From a virus, in IMG/VR virus record IMGVR_UViG_3300017917_003808, positions 1-36,367 of that record: a DNA stretch of 36,367 bases. One strand, given 5' to 3'. The translations under genes and the position numbers were made by a program. Shown piece after piece: positions 11,701 through 19,223 of the stretch (the first letter of the stretch is position 1; the number at the start of each line of letters is the position of its first letter). The notes beneath the pieces were generated by a model, which saw only the letters and a list, made by a program, of their open reading frames with translations, was not told the DNA's origin and did not search any database.

Positions 11701-12190
11701 ACGATGCGTTAATGATAGTGGTAAATTGTTCTTGCCAATCTGGATTGGTTTGATCTGCCCAGTCCACAGTGACATTACTCAAGTTAACGCCTTGATAGTC
11801 GTAGACATTTTCAGTGGTGCTGACACTGAATACCTTTAACATGCCCTGGGCAGCAGTGTTTCTCTTTGGTGTGTAACTGACAAGATTGGCAAGCTTTACA
11901 ACTGAGTCTCGACGTTCAGCAGTGTCAAGATAATTCTCTCGAGTGTTTAAATCTGTACGGAAGGCCAGGGCCTGTCCCATAAATGCAATAACATCCAACA
12001 AAGCAATAAATTCTGAACTTTCAATATAGTCATTGAATGTTTCAGGATAATACAAACGGAGATAATCAATGAAACTCTTGCGTAGAGTTTCAAAATCGTA
12101 GCTTTGAAAGTCAGCTTCGCGGTAGGTCTGGTATATTTGTTTCCAGTCTTCTACGCCAAATATAGCTGTTTGTCTAGTAGTCTTTGCCAT
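8756..12190 (-). CDS. 6: Baseplate wedge protein gp6-like (baseplate J family)
   Basis: This 1144-aa protein matches T4 gp6, which forms the inner ring of the baseplate wedge. The N-terminus (about residues 20-110) has the typical block FIDYLRLYYPETFNDYIESS, then FIALLDVIAFMGQALAFRTD and NYLDTAERRDSVVKLANL. The C-terminal 150 residues (SVTFKPLFGEKAASNLQATI, then YFSELAAYLHRELGTIISSV) look like the end of gp6/J-type proteins. It is much longer than T4 gp6 (about 660 aa); the extra length lies in the middle. At about residues 820-830 that middle contains DSDNDGVPDNPD, a thrombospondin type-3-like calcium-binding motif. A GAGG ribosome site precedes the ATG, and a TAAATA-type late box lies 20 nt upstream. 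The next gene overlaps its stop codon by one base. Confidence 0.9.
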   Translation of the reverse strand: MAKTTRQTAIFGVEDWKQIYQTYREADFQSYDFETLRKSFIDYLRLYYPETFNDYIESSEFIALLDVIAFMGQALAFRTDLNTRENYLDTAERRDSVVKLANLVSYTPKRNTAAQGMLKVFSVSTTENVYDYQGVNLSNVTVDWADQTNPDWQEQFTTIINASLVNTQKVGRPGNRQTILGVRTDEYAINMVPGYLPVIPYTATVDGISMPFEAISATSVGRDYVYEPSPRPNQPFNILFRNDQLGFSSANTGYFFMFKQGVLQNQDFNLAERITNRTVNINIEGINNEDRWLFQLDNVGNVSREWEYTENIYAASGEQIGTSLRPIYSVSSRTNDQITMIFGDGVFSEIPVGTFRAYVRASNGLQYIINPEEMQAVSIPISYISRNGNLETLTFTCGITQPVSNSQARETIDAIKQRAPARYYTQNRMVNGEDYNLFPYTQYNSIIKSKALNRSSIGTSRYLDLVDNTGKYSSTNTFGSDGALWEQNILPTILFSWLSRNEIADVVTNQVQPALVDSTVKQFYYRNYPRQSVNTGATLGSTWHQSTTLANETTGYFVNATGTPIPVGFTTSTVFKYVAVGSLIKFISPTGYYFDKNNKLQPGVPTRAEEKTEIWASPQEIVGDGYNGGTGNLSSGSGPITINNFVPTGAIVDTIIPLFVTDLPLALEQAMAEQILLYRNFGIGYDNDGTITGVPYSWYLIPSTNLDVDAPFSLANAGTSTPGELDASWLVQFVVQNQNYTITFRGLAYYFGSVLQTRFFYYDGQQVYDSRTGTVIKDFINCLAVNTKPDSSDPLNGDIFMTITGQPVESDGYVDDFQVLVGYRDSDNDGVPDNPDFFNEIVAPNVDPSQKYIYLEKTVDFDNLQRYLLVDAGRVTSDYATYDEIELVKSEWSPGQVFYAYSDEKFYELSIGTTGIRTLIDVSSEWIARTGRQSLYYQYRHNSPLTNRIDPGTTNIIDLYVVTLAYYTAYQNWIRDTTGTVPEPSMPTIDELSTAYQGLQDYKMLSDNIILNSVTFKPLFGEKAASNLQATIKVIRASNSTASTSEIKSSVVAAMNDYFSIDKWNFGDTFYFSELAAYLHRELGTIISSVVLVPLDTQKYFGDLYEIRSAPNEIFVNGATINNIEVIEALTSTNLRTAPGSGVI

Positions 12191-12209
12191 TCGTGTATGC
12201 CTCGTTTTT

Positions 12210-12217
12210 TATTTATC
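12210..12217 (-). promoter_or_regulatory. T4-type late promoter box (GATAAATA) before gp6
   Basis: The minus strand reads GATAAATA, followed by an A-run, in the 46-bp gap between gp25 and gp6. It resembles the T4 late promoter TATAAATA recognised by gp55 and lies 20 nt upstream of the gp6 ATG, a normal distance for a short leader. Similar boxes precede other structural units in this window. Confidence 0.55.
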
Positions 12218-12236
12218 GAAGCTAAAAACGGCTCAG

Positions 12237-12614
12237 TTATACATAGGAGGCTCGACGTTGTAATAGATCAAAGAAAATAGACAAGCGTTCTGCATCTGTG
12301 CTGGGCACAACAACCAATTCTACTTCTAATAAAATACCGTTTACCTGAGAGTATATTTGTACATCATTGATGTAGATTCTAGGATCGCCGCCGGCTACAC
12401 GTTGCACTTCTGCTTGTATGCTTTGCTGTAGTTCTTCAACTTGATTTTCAAACAAAAAATCCCACAGTGTGGTTCCATACTCAGGACGTCCAGGTAGTTG
12501 CCCTTGACGAATATTAAAAGCATTCAGCAAATCACGCTTGATTAACGCAAAATCAGTCAGCGTAAATTTTTTGTATTGCCCTTGCGTATTGAAACCAATA
12601 AAAGTCTGTGCCAT
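12237..12614 (-). CDS. 25: Baseplate wedge protein gp25
   Basis: This 125-aa protein belongs to the GPW/gp25 family and is close to T4 gp25 in length (132 aa). gp25 joins gp6 and gp53 in the baseplate wedge core and is related to lysozyme-like sheath-initiator proteins of contractile systems. The family hallmark is visible at about residues 40-55 (GRPEYGTTLWDFLFENQVEE), and the C-terminal strand region (NGILLEVELVVVPSTDAERL) also fits. The stop lies just before the gp6 late box. Only 8 bp separate its start from the 525-aa gene upstream, so the two are probably cotranscribed. Confidence 0.92.
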   Translation of the reverse strand: MAQTFIGFNTQGQYKKFTLTDFALIKRDLLNAFNIRQGQLPGRPEYGTTLWDFLFENQVEELQQSIQAEVQRVAGGDPRIYINDVQIYSQVNGILLEVELVVVPSTDAERLSIFFDLLQRRASYV

Positions 12615-12622
12615 ATGTTTAC

Positions 12623-14200
12623 TTATGCGTTTTCAACTGCTGAAATTTTGCTCTTTAATAAGTTAATACGCTCCAACAATGCGCTACCTATGTCAACCGC
12701 TGCTTTGAATACGCCTTGTTCGATTGCCTTATATTCAGCTGTTCCGACTCTTCTTTCTGTCGCAGGCAAACGATTGATCAGTGTAACTACTTCATCTCGT
12801 ATAGGATCTGTAATTGCTCGACTTCTCAAGCCAATTTCTCTAAATTCCTGTCGCACAGTGCTCCACTGTTCTTGAGTAATGCTTTGTTGATTTTCTAATG
12901 CAGTTACTTTTCCAGTTAAACCATTGATCTCTGACACATATTCGGGCACAGATTGTTTAAATTTATTCAACAATTGAGTCACGGCATCAATGGTTGCAGT
13001 TGGTGGCGGACCGTAATCCAAGCTAGGAACTTTATCGTTGCCAACAATGCGTGTGGCAGCAGCATCCACTGTGTCTCTGTTGGTTACATTTTCTGCTGCT
13101 TTTGGGACCACTTCCGACTTTAGTCCAAGCGGAAGTTTGTTTTCTACAAGATTGGTAGCAAATGCTGCATCTCGCATGATATTGTCAATGCCGCTTTTTA
13201 TTGCACCAGTGGCATCACCGGGAATAGGAAGATTTTTAAGATACGCTGCTGCATTTGTAACGCTTTTGGCTGCAACTGTTGCCAAGCCAGCCAATGCTTG
13301 TGGACTTAAATCTTTTATGGGCACACCCAAACTGTTAAGGTCTTTGAGTCCGGTTGCCATCAATGCTTGTTGCACAGTGGATTGTATCTGCGGATTCTTT
13401 GTCAAGTCACCTAGATTATTGATACCAAGCTTGCCAGTAAAAGATGCTGGGCTCTTAAGAACATCTGACAGAGTACTAGCAGTGGATTTGGCCAATTCAG
13501 CAATGCCTGGTTTGACTATGCCTGCTTTTTCAAGCTGAGAAACGTCAAGACCAAATTGACCTACGCCACCTGAGTTAGTAATTGTTTCGACTCTCTGTCC
13601 TATTAAATTTTTTGCCGATGCCATGCTTGCAGTCACAGTGTTTAGACCCATGTTGCCAATACTGCCCAATGCAGGCAAAGTTTTTACAAAATCTGCTGCA
13701 TTGATTGGAGCAGTGACAGGTAAATTTGTAATGGTTTTGTTGATAGTCTGAACTGTGGATGTTACCAGATTGGTGGCCTGATTCACTCCCGCTGCAAGGA
13801 TTCCTGTGGCCGGGCCAGCGGCACCATTGATGCCCGGTATGTTACTCAATGAACCGTTTAGTGCGCCGCCTGCTTGTGCAAATGCAGAGCTTACTTGTCC
13901 AATTGCGCCTGCTGCGGTCGCTCCCAGTGCAGCAGTGGCTTGGCCAATTGCTGCTGCACCTGCACCCAATGCGCCAGTGATGCCACTTTGTGCTTGAGTC
14001 AACGCTGCTTGTGCTGATGCAAGCCCGGCAGCCGCTTGCGTGGATGCCGACAGTACGTCTCCGGGCTTGAACCCGACCAAGGCACCTGTGCTAGCCTGCT
14101 TGTCAAAAATTGCTTTGGCTTGCTCCAGTGTTAGGCTAGGGGGACCTTTGATCTCAAACTTTTGTCCGTTTGTTGGTAATGTAAAATTAAATGATCCCAT
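12623..14200 (-). CDS. Structural protein of unknown function in the baseplate operon
   Basis: This is a 525-aa protein I cannot name. The N-terminus (SFNFTLPTNGQKFEIKGPP, then SLTLEQAKAIFDKQ) resembles short N-terminal modules seen in aquatic myovirus baseplate operons. Residues about 55-145 are very rich in Ala, Gly, Gln and Ser (for example AAIGQATAALGATAAGAIG), a low-complexity, partly hydrophobic stretch. The C-terminal third is more ordinary and helical (PPPTATIDAVTQLLNKFKQ, then a region with ALENQQSITQEQWSTVRQEF). It sits 1 bp after the gp5-like gene and 8 bp before gp25, so a virion or assembly role in the hub or wedge is inferred from context only. No catalytic motif was seen. Confidence 0.75.
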   Translation of the reverse strand: MGSFNFTLPTNGQKFEIKGPPSLTLEQAKAIFDKQASTGALVGFKPGDVLSASTQAAAGLASAQAALTQAQSGITGALGAGAAAIGQATAALGATAAGAIGQVSSAFAQAGGALNGSLSNIPGINGAAGPATGILAAGVNQATNLVTSTVQTINKTITNLPVTAPINAADFVKTLPALGSIGNMGLNTVTASMASAKNLIGQRVETITNSGGVGQFGLDVSQLEKAGIVKPGIAELAKSTASTLSDVLKSPASFTGKLGINNLGDLTKNPQIQSTVQQALMATGLKDLNSLGVPIKDLSPQALAGLATVAAKSVTNAAAYLKNLPIPGDATGAIKSGIDNIMRDAAFATNLVENKLPLGLKSEVVPKAAENVTNRDTVDAAATRIVGNDKVPSLDYGPPPTATIDAVTQLLNKFKQSVPEYVSEINGLTGKVTALENQQSITQEQWSTVRQEFREIGLRSRAITDPIRDEVVTLINRLPATERRVGTAEYKAIEQGVFKAAVDIGSALLERINLLKSKISAVENA

Positions 14201-14201
14201 G

Positions 14202-15719
14202 TTATTTCGCCTGAATTTCTACACCTGGCGGTACAGGCTCTGCACCCGGCGGTGGGCTAGGTTTGCCTTCTTCAAATGCAACTTCGACATCAACACCTTT
14301 GTTGTGATAAGGATATGGCTCATGTGTGGGTGCTCGACTAACAATACTCTCGAGCTTGCCCGGATCAACTTCCCAACCAGTGCTGGTGCTAAATTTTGTA
14401 TCGTCAAGTATTGATTTAGTGATAGGAAATGGAGCATTTACTGTGCCTGGCGCTGGACCATTTAGATCAATGGTAGAACCTTTGAATTTCATTTCACCAG
14501 AAGTTTTCCACCCGCCACTGGCACTGTTAACTGTGAGTACGCCATCAGCTAACACACCAATTGTTGCTTTGCTGAATATTGTGAGATCTGTTTGTGCAGT
14601 TATTGTAGTTTTTTTCATGCTTTCAAGATACATGTCTTCTTTGCTCTTGACGTTGAAGTTACGTCCAGCAAACATATTGATGTCTCTGTCAGCATGCAAG
14701 TTTATATCACCTTTGGTTCTTACGTTAACTGAGTTAGAACTGTAAATGTCAACTGTGCCTTCGACTCCAAGTTCAATCCAGGTTTGCCCATTGGCATGCA
14801 CAATATAGAAAAAATTACCAGAGTCACTCATTGTAATTTGATGACCTTTGGTAGTGCGCAAACGAATCAGTGAATTGTCACCTTCTAAGTCGCCATCGTC
14901 CATGACAAAACTATGGCCGCCGATACGTCCAATTACTTGAGCATCGCTGGGTTTTACTTCTCCGGCATCTAATTTTGCACGAATATCATTGGGCTTCATG
15001 CCGCCCTGGAAGATTGGTATTCCGGGTGTGCTTATACCAAACACCGCGCTGGGTGTTTCACGTTGACTAGAACTACGAATTGTACCACGTTCGAGGTCTT
15101 CTACTAGCCCTTGCTGAAATAAACTTTGGGCAACAAAACCGTGTACTGGTTTGGTAGCTTCATAAAATCGAGGATCGTTGAATACTGCTTCGTTGTTGAT
15201 GTTGATTTCAGTTACTGGCAGTCGTGTGGCATTTTTAAAGTATTCTTCTTGATTTTTATTTCCAACCAAGAAGTCACTGCTGGATGCAATTGCAGGAACC
15301 ATGCTACCAATTCCCGATTCAGGCACAGTACCAATGTAGTATCCTTGGCTGCGATCGCCGTTGGCAAATACGCACAACACAGTTACACCAATATCGGGAG
15401 GCGTAAACCACATACCATAACTGGTTGGGTTACCTGGATATGCTCCTACCTTGTCATTGATTCCAGTATTGGGATCATAAGGAGTGTTGCCATAAAAATG
15501 CGGCAAATAGTTTACCGTGGTCCATTTGCTTTCGTCCTCCATGGCGGCTTCGCCTCCATCTTGGAATGCCTCGATGTATACACGTAGTCGGCCAGAACGA
15601 GTTGGGTCAATGGTTGACATTACCACACCTGTAAAAGGACCAAACTCTGTTGGAGTACCGCCGCGATCCAGCTTGTAATTTTGCGGTCTTCCTTTACTTC
15701 TCTGTACTCTTTCTGACAT
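14202..15719 (-). CDS. 5: Baseplate hub/tail spike protein gp5-like, without lysozyme domain
   Basis: This 505-aa protein resembles gp5, the membrane-puncturing spike at the centre of the baseplate. Residues about 25-110 form a gp5/VgrG-type OB domain (FGPFTGVVMSTIDPTRSGRL, with GMWFTPPDIGVTVLCVFANG following). Residues about 320-400 are repetitive strand segments typical of the gp5 C-terminal beta-helix (VDIYSSNSVNVRTKGDINLH, INMFAGRNFNVKSKEDMYLE). T4 gp5 carries a T4-type lysozyme domain between these parts. I see none here, and the connecting region (QVIGRIGGHSFVMDDGD, then RLRTTKGHQITMSDSG) reads directly into the helix. The C-terminal tail is Pro-rich. It lies in an operon 9 bp after the 1062-aa gene and 1 bp before the 525-aa gene. 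Confidence 0.85.
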   Translation of the reverse strand: MSERVQRSKGRPQNYKLDRGGTPTEFGPFTGVVMSTIDPTRSGRLRVYIEAFQDGGEAAMEDESKWTTVNYLPHFYGNTPYDPNTGINDKVGAYPGNPTSYGMWFTPPDIGVTVLCVFANGDRSQGYYIGTVPESGIGSMVPAIASSSDFLVGNKNQEEYFKNATRLPVTEININNEAVFNDPRFYEATKPVHGFVAQSLFQQGLVEDLERGTIRSSSQRETPSAVFGISTPGIPIFQGGMKPNDIRAKLDAGEVKPSDAQVIGRIGGHSFVMDDGDLEGDNSLIRLRTTKGHQITMSDSGNFFYIVHANGQTWIELGVEGTVDIYSSNSVNVRTKGDINLHADRDINMFAGRNFNVKSKEDMYLESMKKTTITAQTDLTIFSKATIGVLADGVLTVNSASGGWKTSGEMKFKGSTIDLNGPAPGTVNAPFPITKSILDDTKFSTSTGWEVDPGKLESIVSRAPTHEPYPYHNKGVDVEVAFEEGKPSPPPGAEPVPPGVEIQAK

Positions 15720-15728
15720 GTTTTGTCC

Positions 15729-18700
15729 TTAGGGTTCTCTGCTGATTGATTGCGGAGCTGTATTAGTAGGTGTTGCTCCAGTTGCGGTTGCAACAGGTTG
15801 GCCGTTGCTGCTTACAGAACTACCACTGTTGGTGGCAAAACTATCACGTGCTGCTTGCAGTGCAGCCTGTGGTGTTAGTCCTGCTCGTCGAGCTGATATA
15901 TATGCTTGACTACTGGTCAACTGTGTTAATGTTGGATCTCCCTGCACTGGCGGCGGCTGTAAAATACTTTGAACTCCTTTTGCTGTTGCTGATGTAGGTG
16001 TCCGTCCTGTCACACTGCTGGCATTGACTTTGGCATCAATAGTGGCTGTTTTAGATGCAGCCGCAGCAGCTTGTAATCGTTTGGTTTCGGCATCGCTTTG
16101 ATCTGATCCACGCAGGAATGCAGAATTGGTTTCTTTGTCCCCGGCACTTGACGGAGTAGCTGCATTGGTGTTGGCGCCTTTCTTGGGCAACATATAAATG
16201 GATCCGTGTATGGTTTGCTCAAAGCCACCATTTTTAAAATCGCTGATTACTTTTGTAGCAATGTATACTCGACTTTGGATTGGAGTTCGAGTACTGTTTG
16301 TATTGCCGCTGTACCCTCCAGAATAAGGATCTGCGACTCCTTTGAGTAAGTCGTAGTCTTCGGGGCGTTGCCATACAACTTCAAACAATATATCTTGACT
16401 GTCAAAACTGATAGATCCGTCAGCTTCAAAACCTTTTCTCATACTGTTGGCATCCACTGTGCCTTGCGTGATTTCTTGGTACAAACTTCCTTGCTGTATC
16501 CATGCAGGATCTCCTACAATTCTCAAAGTAGTATTGGCAAGATCACCCGGAGAATATAAATTTTCTGCGGCATTGGCTGCAGGTTCAAATGTTTTTCCTT
16601 CTGCACCTTGCGAGCTTTGGTCACTGCGTGGTGCGTAGCCATACTTTACTATGTCCAACATACTGGAAGTAAATGCATCTCTTTGTTTATCAGCCAGGCT
16701 GCCCTTGGCATCGCCACTGACAGTGAGCTGATACAGGGTATTCATTGTTTCTTCGTACTTGAGAATGGCTGTGTTTTTGCCAGTGAACCAGTATGGATAG
16801 CTCTTGTGTACACCACTGAATTTGGTAGGAGGAAAATATTTACTGATCACATTTTTAGACAAGTACGGCATGACTGTGTACTTTATGTCATAGGCATAGT
16901 CATTGCGCTTGGGATCGATTCCACCTGATCTTGGTGTGGCCGACATGGTTATTGTAAACCATTGAAAGTTTTTGTCTTGAGCCACGGGATTTGGTTCAAA
17001 TGTGCCGTCTGGATTAACAATTACCAACTGCTGCTTGCTAATATACTCAGAATTTCTAATAGCCATTTCGATGGCCTGCAAAATGCTCATACCGGCAGTG
17101 ATACTGAAAGTACGATTTACCATGTCGACTTGGTTTGTTTCTGGTCGCAGATTGTTGGCATCTTGTGTAGAAGATTGCCCAGCTGGTGAATATTTTTTGT
17201 CAGTCTTGGTATTTGGTAATTGAAGTTGTGCTTCTTCAATGGCTTTGCCTTTGGCTTCTGCTCCGTCAACAAATTCAATAGAATACCTGTCAGGAATGTC
17301 ATACACACCTTGTTTGACTAGTTCGTCCTGAAAGTCATTGAGAGCCCCCATCAATCCTTGGGTAACTGTTTTCTTAGTAGGTGCAGCATTGGCTTTGGCA
17401 GGCGACACTGTTTCGTTGGCAGGTGTTTGGCCTACCAATCTAGGATCAGTGCCGGCTGCTGTTTGTCTACCACGATCGTCAGTGGTGGCAGTTGTAGCAG
17501 CGTATTGAGAATTGCCTTTTAACAATTTTCCCACAGTGCCTGCTGCCAATTGCACATCGTAAGGTATGGTGCCTCGACCAGTGTAGCCACCTTGTAATTG
17601 TCCTACTGGCACACATTCCCATTCGTATGTTGTCAGCTTGGTACCAATAGTCCAATTAATGCCTTTGATTTGAAATGGTATGAATTTTTCTATCACGGCC
17701 TGTGGGTCGCTGGTGCCAACATTAGATTCAATTCCACCCCTGAGCGGGGCCATTAGTTTGCCTTGTTCATCGTACCCATAAAAACGTATGACCATTAGAT
17801 ACGCTGCGCTGGTATAATTTACTTTGCCTGTTGAATCTTTAGGCTGCTGGTTTTCAACTGCTTTGTATAGCCTATCAAACAATGTCATCCCCATGGGCTC
17901 GCACAGTGTAAATTTCATGCTAGCTGCCATGTGGGCTGTGCCCGAGCCTTTGCCCATCATTACGTTTTCTAAACTTATGCTGTCGATATAAAAATCATTG
18001 TCAAAAAACGGACTGCGCCCTGCATCGGGGGTGGCTGCCGAAGACGGGCCCGGTGCGCCGCTGCCTGGATCTTGTGCTTTGTCGGCTGCTGAATCGGCTG
18101 CTGCATTGTTTTCTCTTATACCGCCAACATTGTTTGGAGCACCGCCAGATTGGAACAATAGTTGATATCCGTCAATTTTTCTGTTCTTACTAGTAATAAC
18201 TCTTTTATACTGAGATTCTGTCAACAAATACACAGATGCAACATAAGTGTAACTAGGATATCGATCTAGAACATTGGGTTGCGGAGTTACTTGTACTACA
18301 GAATTGCTGGCACCGTTGACCTCTGCTTGTTTTGTAGTAGTTGAGTTATTTGCAGCATCTTCATTGGTGGTTGTGCCAGCTTGTGTGGTCGGTGTTGGCT
18401 GTCCGCCAGGCTTTCCCCATATTTCCTCATTACTAAGTTTGTTTCCATTGGCATCGTAGATTCCAGGTTTAAGAATTGGCGGAGTTCCTGAATTACTAAG
18501 TGTGTTAATTGACTGCGTTTGATTGGTAGTAACAACAGGGTCATTGGTACCAGTTGTGGGCTGTGTTTCTGTGGTGGGAGCAGGTGTGGCATTGGTTGGA
18601 TTAGTAACTTCAGGGGTGGTTACTATTCTGCCTGCGGTGTTAATGTTTTGTTGTGGTGTTGCGTTTGGACCCTGTGGCGCATCGTCTTGCACAGTTTGAC

Positions 18701-18917
18701 TGGCAGTTGCAGGCGGAGTAGCTAGTGCAGTATTTTCTCGCTCAATGATTACTTGTGCTTCGGTCAGTAATGCTGCCCGGTTTTCTACAGGCATTCCGTT
18801 TTGAATTGCAAAATTAATAGCATTCTGTGGCAATTCTCCTCGACCCAGTGTTTTTCCTGTGCTGTCGTCAACTACTTTGAAAAGCCCGGTATTAGGATCT
18901 CGTAAAATAGAATACAT
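15729..18917 (-). CDS. Large structural protein upstream of gp5, candidate baseplate hub protein
   Basis: This is a 1062-aa protein lying between gp53 and gp5. The first about 55 residues form a small module (MYSILRDPNTGLFKVVDDST). About 150 residues of Pro/Thr/Asn/Gln-rich linker follow, then a folded region from about residue 215 (YTYVASVYLLTESQYKRVIT; later FFDNDFYIDSISLENVMMGK and YLMVIRFYGYDEQGKLMAPL). The phrase YEWECVPVGQ, followed by RGTIPYDVQLAAGTVGKLLK, resembles hub proteins that build a gp27-like ring. The C-terminal 150 residues return to Ala/Thr/Gln-rich sequence. T4 gp27 is about 391 aa and shares no motif I can point to, so the hub assignment rests on position next to gp5 plus overall style. 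No catalytic residues were identified. Confidence 0.7.
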   Translation of the reverse strand: MYSILRDPNTGLFKVVDDSTGKTLGRGELPQNAINFAIQNGMPVENRAALLTEAQVIIERENTALATPPATASQTVQDDAPQGPNATPQQNINTAGRIVTTPEVTNPTNATPAPTTETQPTTGTNDPVVTTNQTQSINTLSNSGTPPILKPGIYDANGNKLSNEEIWGKPGGQPTPTTQAGTTTNEDAANNSTTTKQAEVNGASNSVVQVTPQPNVLDRYPSYTYVASVYLLTESQYKRVITSKNRKIDGYQLLFQSGGAPNNVGGIRENNAAADSAADKAQDPGSGAPGPSSAATPDAGRSPFFDNDFYIDSISLENVMMGKGSGTAHMAASMKFTLCEPMGMTLFDRLYKAVENQQPKDSTGKVNYTSAAYLMVIRFYGYDEQGKLMAPLRGGIESNVGTSDPQAVIEKFIPFQIKGINWTIGTKLTTYEWECVPVGQLQGGYTGRGTIPYDVQLAAGTVGKLLKGNSQYAATTATTDDRGRQTAAGTDPRLVGQTPANETVSPAKANAAPTKKTVTQGLMGALNDFQDELVKQGVYDIPDRYSIEFVDGAEAKGKAIEEAQLQLPNTKTDKKYSPAGQSSTQDANNLRPETNQVDMVNRTFSITAGMSILQAIEMAIRNSEYISKQQLVIVNPDGTFEPNPVAQDKNFQWFTITMSATPRSGGIDPKRNDYAYDIKYTVMPYLSKNVISKYFPPTKFSGVHKSYPYWFTGKNTAILKYEETMNTLYQLTVSGDAKGSLADKQRDAFTSSMLDIVKYGYAPRSDQSSQGAEGKTFEPAANAAENLYSPGDLANTTLRIVGDPAWIQQGSLYQEITQGTVDANSMRKGFEADGSISFDSQDILFEVVWQRPEDYDLLKGVADPYSGGYSGNTNSTRTPIQSRVYIATKVISDFKNGGFEQTIHGSIYMLPKKGANTNAATPSSAGDKETNSAFLRGSDQSDAETKRLQAAAAASKTATIDAKVNASSVTGRTPTSATAKGVQSILQPPPVQGDPTLTQLTSSQAYISARRAGLTPQAALQAARDSFATNSGSSVSSNGQPVATATGATPTNTAPQSISREP

Positions 18918-18920
18918 GGA

Positions 18921-19223
18921 TTAAAATCCCAGGGTTGATTTTAGAGTTGAAATTTTTGGCAGAAATATGCTTGTTCCTACTTTGAAATCCAATGGAGGTG
19001 CTTGTAGTGTGTTGGGGTTGCGTTGATAAAACACCCACCATAGTGTGCCAGTTCCATACAAGTCGTAGGCCAGCAAATCAGGGCGGTACTGATATGTTTG
19101 ATTGATAGTAAACTGTAGGTCATCATTTTCTTTGGGTATTGGTCTGTTGACCATTACGTCTAAGAAGAACTGACTGTAACCAGTTTCAAAATAAGGACTA
19201 GTTGAAGTATATTGTGCAGACAT
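18921..19223 (-). CDS. 53: Baseplate wedge protein gp53-like
   Basis: This 100-aa protein matches the core of gp53, which clamps gp6, gp25 and gp7 in the wedge. The diagnostic block is YRPDLLAYDLYGTGTLWWVF at about residues 47-66, followed by the short strand KVGTSIFLP. T4 gp53 is 196 aa, so this is a minimal form, as is common in aquatic T4-like phages. The start codon overlaps the stop of the 551-aa gene, and the 1062-aa gene starts 3 bp after its end, so it is embedded in one operon. Confidence 0.85.
   Translation of the reverse strand: MSAQYTSTSPYFETGYSQFFLDVMVNRPIPKENDDLQFTINQTYQYRPDLLAYDLYGTGTLWWVFYQRNPNTLQAPPLDFKVGTSIFLPKISTLKSTLGF

Noticed and set aside
13038-13538. 166-codon plus-strand open frame
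   Set aside because: It lies wholly antisense to the 525-aa structural gene, and its composition follows the complement of that gene's Ala/Gln-rich codons. No ribosome site or family match.
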